A stretch of DNA of 64,000 bases, from assembly GCF_032380675.1 (NCBI RefSeq), contig NZ_JAWDIX010000001.1, forward strand, positions 930,001 through 994,000, read 5' to 3'. Each line of letters starts with the position of its first letter. Within the stretch, counting starts at the first letter, position 1. The position numbers were made by a program, and so were the translations under genes. The notes under the pieces were generated by a model that did not search any database, was not told the origin of the DNA, and worked only from the letters and a program-made list of their open reading frames with translations. This DNA comes from Anaerolentibacter hominis. Lineage in GTDB: Bacteria > Bacillota > Clostridia > Lachnospirales > Lachnospiraceae. Positions 58,762-64,000 of the stretch are shown piece after piece.

Positions 58762-58959
58762 CTGCTGCACGCTTGGTGCTCGTTAAGAAGCATCATAATC
58801 ATACAGACAAGAAGAATACGGAAAGTCGAGTTGCTGCAACTTCCCATTTGCCCGGGAGATAGCAAAGCCAACCGAGCCAGTCAACAGTCAAGATGAACAG
58901 TGCTCACATCGCTGTTAATGGTATCCTCGCCCTGTTTTGCTCTGCTCTGCGGTAATCAA

Positions 58960-59001
58960 GGTGGGCAATCCCCAAAGGTGTTTGCCCGCCTTTTCCTATT
59001 T
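58960..59001 (+). terminator. Terminator near the right end of the element
   Basis: GGTGGGCAA (58960-58968) pairs with TTGCCCGCC (58982-58990), followed by TTTTCCTATTTT. The whole 58762-59498 stretch holds this, the TGATACT pair and the guaA-like end, but no convincing gene. Confidence 0.75.
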
Positions 59002-59093
59002 TGGACGGGGCTGGCTCGGAATTTCTCTCAAATTGAGACAAATTCCGACAGGACTATGGAGGGCATGAAAGCGTTGCAATCTCTCGGTTTCTG

Positions 59094-59111
59094 TGATACT
59101 ATTTTGATACT
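59094..59111 (+). repeat. Paired TGATACT sites, right end of element
   Basis: TGATACT at 59094-59100 and 59105-59111, period 11 as at the other two sites, and 104 bases before the guaA-like end at 59215-59226. Confidence 0.55.
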
Positions 59112-59395
59112 AAGAAAATGAGCAACCAAAAATAACAGGTGAAATATTAACATATTTGCGAAAGTTTTTTCTGCGAAAACATAGCAAATAAACTTCCATA
59201 TACTTGAATTTGTCGAGTGGGAGTAATTTGATGGGTCGTAAAAGACCAGTATTTATGTGGGTTTGCGGCACTTCAAAAAGGCGTTTGATAAATTGATGAT
59301 AGTTGCATAATAGCCATTAATCTTGTAATCTGGCGGTGTTATCGTTAGAGAACAATAGACCGGTGGCTGTGTAACAAATAAATCTATATTAACAG

Positions 59396-59435
59396 GCCCT
59401 TAGCTGTGGGTAATAACTCATGGCTAAGGGCTTTT
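59396..59435 (+). terminator. Rho-independent terminator
   Basis: GCCCTTAGC (59396-59404) pairs with GCTAAGGGC (59423-59431), followed by TTTT. It may be the original terminator of guaA on the far side of the element, now displaced. Confidence 0.7.
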
Positions 59436-59498
59436 GGTATTCTTAAGTACCCAAACAGTGGATTGACTTGAAGGAATAGTGATTTACAAGTTTTCTGT

Positions 59499-59765
59499 CT
59501 AGGTTTTTGATGTATTATCATTTAATCTTTCACCGCAATTATGGCATATGCTTTGCGAGGACCATCGAAAATTTAATAATTTTTTACAGTGTGGACATCG
59601 TAAAAAAACAAACCCAAAAACAACATCACTTATCACAAGAAACGCTGCACCGGCAATCATTTCCATCCGGAATGAATGAAAAATGGGGATATTTGATAAG
59701 AAAACTACACCTATAGCTGCTAAAGCAATTCCATTTAGTATTTTTCTGCATTTTTTTGGTTTCAT
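59499..59765 (-). CDS. Small membrane protein with C-terminal zinc ribbon
   Basis: An 88-residue protein with two membrane helices (about 10-27 and 34-52) and a CPHCKKL...CHNCGE zinc ribbon. The family is not recognised. The long AT-rich gap 59766-60068 on its upstream side holds only promoter-like DNA. Confidence 0.6.
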   Translation of the reverse strand: MKPKKCRKILNGIALAAIGVVFLSNIPIFHSFRMEMIAGAAFLVISDVVFGFVFLRCPHCKKLLNFRWSSQSICHNCGERLNDNTSKT

Positions 59766-60068
59766 TTAAGTATTCCAACCCCTATCAAGTTATTATTTTT
59801 ATATCATACTTAATGATCGTAAAAATAAATATCGTAATGGCATAAAATATATGTAAAATAAGTGATTATAATAAAATAATGAACATTATGCGGATTTCCC
59901 AAATCGGATAGCCTTTTTTACAACTAACAAAAAAATGTGACTGCGAATTACCAGCTGTTACTGTATTTTTTTATTAGGACATGTCATACTGTTGTCGTGA
60001 TTGATATGATATAATATAAAAAAATACATTTCGCAATAAGATCATTATGGGAGCGGAGGTAGTAGTGT

Positions 60069-60530
60069 ATGCAGAGTTTTTTTGAAGCGCTGATAAGTAA
60101 GAGTAAAAATACAGAATTGCCGGAAGAATTTGATTATTTTGGGAAACTAATCGGCAGCTGGCAGATCGATTATATTGACAACAGCAATTCGCACGTGATA
60201 AAAGGTGAATGGCATTTTTCATGGGTCCTTGAGGGTATGGCGGTACAGGATGTTATCATTCTGCCCGATTATGAATGCGGAACAACATTGCGTGTCTATA
60301 ATCCCGGTACCTGCGCCTGGGACATTGCCTATTGCTTTACCGGTAAAATTATACGGCTCGAAGCAAGAAGACAAGCCGGCAAAATAGTGCTTACGAATGT
60401 TGAGGATGAACGGAAAAAATGGGTATTTGCCGAAATAGAAGATAATTACTTTCATTGGCAGGATGTGACTGTTAAAGAGGACGGCGAATGGCACATTAAT
60501 TATGACTTATATGCCAAGCGTATTTCGTGA
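60069..60530 (+). CDS. DUF1579/lipocalin-like protein
   Basis: A 153-residue protein with a beta-barrel pattern: DYFGKLIGSWQIDYID, GEWHFSWVLEGMAVQDVIILPD, TTLRVYNPGTCAWDIAYCFTGKIIRLEARR, KWVFAEIEDNYFHWQ. The G-x-W plus repeated strands and the LEGMAVQDV motif fit the DUF1579 type, a lipocalin-like fold that binds small molecules. The start is preceded by GGGAGCGGAGG. A VOC protein follows 32 bases later. Confidence 0.75.
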   Translation: MQSFFEALISKSKNTELPEEFDYFGKLIGSWQIDYIDNSNSHVIKGEWHFSWVLEGMAVQDVIILPDYECGTTLRVYNPGTCAWDIAYCFTGKIIRLEARRQAGKIVLTNVEDERKKWVFAEIEDNYFHWQDVTVKEDGEWHINYDLYAKRIS

Positions 60531-60561
60531 GCGGAATTTATTATATCAGGAGGATTCTCAG

Positions 60562-61023
60562 ATGTATCAGGGCGTATGTATCGCTGTAAAAGATGTAAAA
60601 CGTTCCAAAGAGTTTTATCAGGAAATATTTGGATTGGAGGTATTTCAGGACTATGGCATCAACGTCTCCTTCGGCGGCCTGTCTTTGCAGCAGGATTTTG
60701 ACTGGCTGATCGGCGTTCCGAAGGAAAGTGTGATGCAGAAATCGCATAATATGGAGTTGTATTTCGAGGAAGATAAGTTTGATGAATTTATTGGGAAATT
60801 AGAACAGAGAGATGACATCAGATACTTAGGGGACGGTGTTACAGAGGCTGGATGGGGGCAGCGCTCAATTCGCTTTTATGATTTGGATGGCCATGTTATT
60901 GAAGTTGGTGAAAATCTGAAAATGGTTGTAAAGCGATTCCTGGATTCCGGAATGTCGATGGGGGAAACCTCTGAACGGATGGATATATCTGTAGAGGATT
61001 TGGAAAAACTTCTGCAGAACTGA
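60562..61023 (+). CDS. VOC (glyoxalase/dioxygenase) family protein
   Basis: A 153-residue vicinal-oxygen-chelate protein: GVCIAVKDVKRSKEFYQEIFGLEVFQDYG, GLSLQQDFDWLIG, HNMELYFEEDKFDEFIGKLE, SIRFYDLDGHVIEVGENL. It covers both beta-alpha-beta-beta-beta modules. A C-terminal helical extension (SGMSMGETSERMDISVEDLEKLLQ) is typical of one VOC subgroup. The E-x-G at the end is the third metal ligand. The start 60562 has AGGAGGA 8 bases upstream. The substrate is unknown. Confidence 0.85.
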   Translation: MYQGVCIAVKDVKRSKEFYQEIFGLEVFQDYGINVSFGGLSLQQDFDWLIGVPKESVMQKSHNMELYFEEDKFDEFIGKLEQRDDIRYLGDGVTEAGWGQRSIRFYDLDGHVIEVGENLKMVVKRFLDSGMSMGETSERMDISVEDLEKLLQN

Positions 61024-61064
61024 GGAACTTATGAAATTTTCAGTCTAGATCAATCGGATACTGA

Positions 61065-61104
61065 TAAGACCTTTCGTCCGGGCATGGACGGGAGGTCTTA
61101 CTGT
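61065..61104 (+). terminator. Terminator after the VOC gene
   Basis: TAAGACC plus CGTCC pairs with GGACG plus GGTCTTA (61065-61100), followed by CTGTTTT. Confidence 0.8.
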
Positions 61105-61157
61105 TTTATAAACGTTTTAAATTCGATGACGGTCAATGGCCTGACAATAAATTTAAT

Positions 61158-61222
61158 AAATATCTAATTAATGTTGATAAGATTAGATATTTATGATATT
61201 ATACACATTATAAATTAGATAT
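61158..61222. promoter_or_regulatory. Probable ArsR-type operator before an ABC/regulator operon
   Basis: AAATATCTAAT (61158-61168) and ATTAGATATTT (61182-61192) are perfect inverted copies. A third half site, ATTAGATAT, lies at 61214-61222. The region is AT-rich and lies just before the ABC gene, which is followed by an ArsR-type regulator that may bind here. Confidence 0.65.
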
Positions 61223-61249
61223 ATATTAAATATATGGAGGAATAATATC

Positions 61250-62926
61250 ATGAATATCTTATTAAAAGAACATAAAGTATTGTTTGGCATCACACTTATC
61301 CTGAATCTGTTTTTATCGGTTCTGGGTGTAGCGTCAGCGCTCCTGCTGGAACATATTTTAAATGCTGCGGTAACACAGGATTGGGGATTATTCCGAAACA
61401 TGATACTGATTACACCGGTTTATTTGTCGGTTACCGGTATCCTGATTGTTCTGGGGAGCATGTGCACAAGCAAACTGATCGCAAAAAGTACCCGAACATT
61501 AAGAGCCAATCTGTACAGAGGCATACATATGCGCGATCCGGAACAATATCGGTCGGTCAATACGGCAGAATATATTTCAGCGCTGAGCAATGATGTAAAA
61601 ATTGTAGAAGAAAATATATGTATGCCCTTTCTCCAGTGCGTGGAATTTGCCTTCGTTTTTGTGGGTACTGTGATCCTGTTACTGTATTACAGTCCTGTCA
61701 TTGCCGGCCTGATGTTCCTCTGTTTGCTTGTCCTGTATCTGGTTCCGGCTCTCCTGGGGAAATCTATCCGGGTCAGACAGGAGCGATTATCACAAAGTTT
61801 TGCCGCTTTTACGATCCGCCTGAAGGATCAGCTATCCGGCTACGACGTCATTCGCTCCTTCCGGCTGTCGGCACAGATGGAAAAGTCCTTTGGACAGGGC
61901 AATGAGGAATTAGCAAATAAAAAGTACGATGTAGATAAAGTGACTTCGGTGAGCGAAGGGCTTGCACAAACGCTGGCCGGGGGGACGCAGCTGCTGATCA
62001 TGCTTGTTTCTGCCTATATGGTTATAAAGGGGCACATGACTGCGGGCGTATTGCTGGCCTTATTGCAGCTGAGCGGCAGCTTCGTGCAGCCTCTTGGCAT
62101 CATTATGCAGAATATAGCGAAAATCCAGGGGGCCAAACCGGTGCTGCAACGAATCCTGGAGTTGAGCGAATACAAGCCGTCTGTATTTTCCGGAACGGAA
62201 GCGGCGGTGTTGAAGAGCGAGATTCAGTTTGAACATGTTTCCTTCGGTTATCAGCAGAACCAGCTTGTGCTGCATGATATGAATGTATCGTTTGAGAAGA
62301 ATAAGAAATATGTTATAATTGGTGCAAGCGGCTGTGGAAAATCAACGCTCATCCATCTGCTATCGGCACAGTATGGCGGGTATACAGGCCATATTTATAT
62401 GGACGGCCGTGAACTGCGCACGCTGAAACTGGATGACCTGCTTTCTCAGATATCCGTGATCCATCAAAATGTGTACATGTTTGATGAGACTATCAAGGAC
62501 AACATTGACCTGCACCGGGACTACAGCGGGGCGGAGTGGAAGCGGACACTGCAAATCAGCGGAGTGGGTAATTTCCTTCCGCAGACGGCAGAAGGACTGA
62601 ATACGCCGGTAGGCGAAAATGGAATAAACCTGTCCGGCGGTCAGCGGCAGCGGGTGGCCGTGGCCAGGGCGCTGATCGAAAAGAAACCGGTTCTGATCCT
62701 GGATGAAGGCACCTCTGCTGTGGATCAGCAGACAGCTTATGAGATCGAGACAGCTCTGCTGGATACGCCGGATATAACATTGATTACGATTACACACAAC
62801 TTAAACCCTGAGCTCCTGTGCCGGTATGATCAGATTATTTATATGAAGGACGGGCAAATCGCGGGAATCGGCGGATATGAGGATCTGATAAAGGAGCAAT
62901 CCTTCAAAGAGTTTCTCCGGCTGTAG
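61250..62926 (+). CDS. ABC transporter, fused permease/ATPase (exporter fold)
   Basis: A 558-residue half-transporter with six membrane helices (about 10-300) and an ATPase: GASGCGKST (about residue 360), signature LSGGQRQRVAVARAL, Walker B VLILDEGTSAVD (E-G-T-S instead of E-A-T/P-T), switch TITHNLN. It must act as a homodimer, since no partner is adjacent. The regulator gene follows after 53 bases and an inverted repeat lies upstream. The export substrate could be a peptide or a drug. The ATG has GGAGGAATAAT upstream. Confidence 0.9.
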   Translation: MNILLKEHKVLFGITLILNLFLSVLGVASALLLEHILNAAVTQDWGLFRNMILITPVYLSVTGILIVLGSMCTSKLIAKSTRTLRANLYRGIHMRDPEQYRSVNTAEYISALSNDVKIVEENICMPFLQCVEFAFVFVGTVILLLYYSPVIAGLMFLCLLVLYLVPALLGKSIRVRQERLSQSFAAFTIRLKDQLSGYDVIRSFRLSAQMEKSFGQGNEELANKKYDVDKVTSVSEGLAQTLAGGTQLLIMLVSAYMVIKGHMTAGVLLALLQLSGSFVQPLGIIMQNIAKIQGAKPVLQRILELSEYKPSVFSGTEAAVLKSEIQFEHVSFGYQQNQLVLHDMNVSFEKNKKYVIIGASGCGKSTLIHLLSAQYGGYTGHIYMDGRELRTLKLDDLLSQISVIHQNVYMFDETIKDNIDLHRDYSGAEWKRTLQISGVGNFLPQTAEGLNTPVGENGINLSGGQRQRVAVARALIEKKPVLILDEGTSAVDQQTAYEIETALLDTPDITLITITHNLNPELLCRYDQIIYMKDGQIAGIGGYEDLIKEQSFKEFLRL

Positions 62927-62979
62927 GCGTGACCGAAGTTCCGGCGGTTATTCTGTCAATGTTTAAGAATGGAGGAACC

Positions 62980-63969
62980 ATGTCAAATCAATTAAATCCA
63001 CAGGTTGAGACCCTGTTTTTGCTTTGGAACTGCCCTTGGGAGGATAAGGAAGCGATTATTTCCGAACTGGAGAAAGAAGGTTTTTCGGGCCGGGAGTTTT
63101 ATCAGCGTCATTTACTGCCGATTGAAACCTATTATCAGATTTTCAGCGAAAATATGATGTCGTGTTCCGGAGCGGATTATCTCAAGGAGCTTGATATCGT
63201 AGCTTTAAGTGTATATGCGGGGATGCTGACGGAACACCCGGACTGGCTTGAGAATTTTTCAGGCATATCAGATCACGAGGTAAGCGATTGTATTGAGAAA
63301 ATGATTCTCTCCGATTTGGAAGAAGGGTATGATGATGTGTTTGATTACCTGGAAGAGGCACAGGAGCTGTCGGAAAAAGCCAAGTGGCAGCTGATTGTTT
63401 TACAGCACAGAGGAAAAGAAGTGCTGTCTCAGATTCTGGAAGCCGTAAAGCTGAATCTGCCGGCATATGAAAAGGCTGCCGCGGCCATAGAAAATGAGAT
63501 CAACTCTCTCATGGAGCAGTTCGGCCAAAGCCTGAATGCCTCCGATAAAACCGGTTTGATGCGGCTGCCGGGACAGCTAAACCCTGACGCCGTTATCATT
63601 CCCACGCTCGCGTTGCCTATGGCAATATTGGTTGTCAGCCAGATCGGCTTTTATGGACTGCTTTGCAGTAAACTATCACCGGATTCTGCCTCGGAAATTA
63701 CAAAAGAGGAATTGCTGGTTGGCGCAAAGGCGCTAAGTGAAAAGAGTAAACTTGAGATTCTTCTGTGTCTGAAGGAGAAGAGCCGTTACAGTCTGGAAAT
63801 AGCGGAGCTCGTGGGGCTAACACCGGCAACGGTGTCCCATCATATGAACTCTCTTCTGGGGGCCGGCTTCGTAGAGTTTGAGCGGCGGGAAGGCAAAGTA
63901 TTTTATAAGTTGGCGGAAGATGCGGTAAAGCGGTTTTTTACAGGCGGCGGTCGGCTTCTGCTGCGTTAA
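62980..63969 (+). CDS. Regulator with C-terminal ArsR-type winged helix
   Basis: A 329-residue protein. The first 230 residues are a helical acidic sensor region of unknown fold. The C-terminal part (about 245-329) is an ArsR-like winged helix: SKLEILLCLKEKSRYSLEIAELVGLTPATVSHHMNSLLGAGFVEFERREGKVFYKL. No metal-site cysteines are seen, so it may sense a peptide or drug rather than a metal. The start ATG 62980 has GGAGGAA upstream; the frame from 62929 is less likely. Its partner is the ABC gene before it. A possible terminator begins at the window edge (from about 63974). Confidence 0.83.
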   Translation: MSNQLNPQVETLFLLWNCPWEDKEAIISELEKEGFSGREFYQRHLLPIETYYQIFSENMMSCSGADYLKELDIVALSVYAGMLTEHPDWLENFSGISDHEVSDCIEKMILSDLEEGYDDVFDYLEEAQELSEKAKWQLIVLQHRGKEVLSQILEAVKLNLPAYEKAAAAIENEINSLMEQFGQSLNASDKTGLMRLPGQLNPDAVIIPTLALPMAILVVSQIGFYGLLCSKLSPDSASEITKEELLVGAKALSEKSKLEILLCLKEKSRYSLEIAELVGLTPATVSHHMNSLLGAGFVEFERREGKVFYKLAEDAVKRFFTGGGRLLLR

Positions 63970-64000
63970 AGTTAAGCGGGTGGATTTATAATTCGCCCGT

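Larger units (their letters stand above)
55152..59226. mobile_element. Decayed integrative element inserted at the 3' end of the second guaA
   Basis: The left border is the guaA 3' end, GAGTGGGAATGA (55152-55163); the right border is GAGTGGGAGTAA (59215-59226), which reads as a guaA-like end (VEWE-stop) with no gene before it. Inside each border lie paired TGATACT repeats with an 11-bp period (55223-55240 and 59094-59111). The content is an XRE repressor, an excisionase/relaxase fusion remnant, a hybrid kinase, and terminators. No integrase is left. Boundaries are inferred from a short 8-base identical core, so they are provisional. Confidence 0.5.

Noticed and set aside
58900..59121. 73-codon ORF near the right end of the element
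   Set aside because: It spans a terminator hairpin and the TGATACT repeats, and has no ribosome binding site or recognised domain. It is more likely non-coding border DNA.

Overview
The window looks like chromosome of a gut Clostridia species, probably Lachnospiraceae. This rests on intermediate GC content, strong GGAGG ribosome binding sites, Firmicute family types (DUF3795, DUF6323, WYL, TipAS-MerR, sigma/DUF4179, several multi-PAS or hybrid kinases), a collagen-like spore-surface-type gene and a type I-C CRISPR-Cas locus. The genus cannot be named from the sequence alone.

Layout. 1-3441: the end of an S41 protease, an acyl-CoA thioesterase, and four tandem paralogous membrane-anchored proteins of unknown function on the minus strand. 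3442-8105: an overlapping operon of two ABC-exporter-fold transporters, a YgbA-family Cys protein and a DUF454-HMA fusion, behind a DtxR/MntR-like dyad. 8106-13805: a collagen-like protein with a late-sporulation-like promoter, and a 1550-residue multi-PAS hybrid histidine kinase. 14041-21543: housekeeping block of uvrB (with an SOS box), uvrA, a YfbR-type nucleotidase and guaA.

21544-43763 is an accessory region of small regulators and stress or resistance genes: GNATs, four DUF3795 proteins, MerR-TipAS, two TetR regulators around an ABC/FtsX exporter, a lincosamide nucleotidyltransferase-like gene, a frameshifted Vat-like acetyltransferase, a MntA-HepT toxin-antitoxin pair, a yjdF gene with its riboswitch, WYL, PadR and sigma/anti-sigma modules, and an HNH endonuclease overlapping a methyltransferase. 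44031-53198 is a complete type I-C system (cas3-5-8c(11c)-7-4-1-2 plus an array of 20 perfect and 3 decayed repeats). Beyond the array lie a small coiled-coil ORF and further decayed repeats.

53871-55163 is a second guaA that keeps the ATP-pyrophosphatase but has lost the glutaminase catalytic residues. Its 3' end appears to be the insertion site of a decayed integrative element (about 55152-59226) with an XRE repressor, a fused excisionase/relaxase remnant and a hybrid kinase, but no integrase. Paired TGATACY repeats with an 11-bp period lie about 60 bp beyond both guaA genes and near the right end of this element, so guaA seems to be a recurrent integration site here. 59499-64000 carries a zinc-ribbon membrane protein, a lipocalin-like protein, a VOC protein, and an ABC transporter followed by an ArsR-type regulator, preceded by a likely operator.

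Points of most interest are the glutaminase-less GuaA paralogue and its integration footprint, two 93 percent identical structured leaders in front of two different acetyltransferase genes, the four-gene paralogue array at the left end, the internal cas11c start, the coiled-coil ORF in the decaying CRISPR trailer, and the HNH-methyltransferase pair beside the CRISPR locus.
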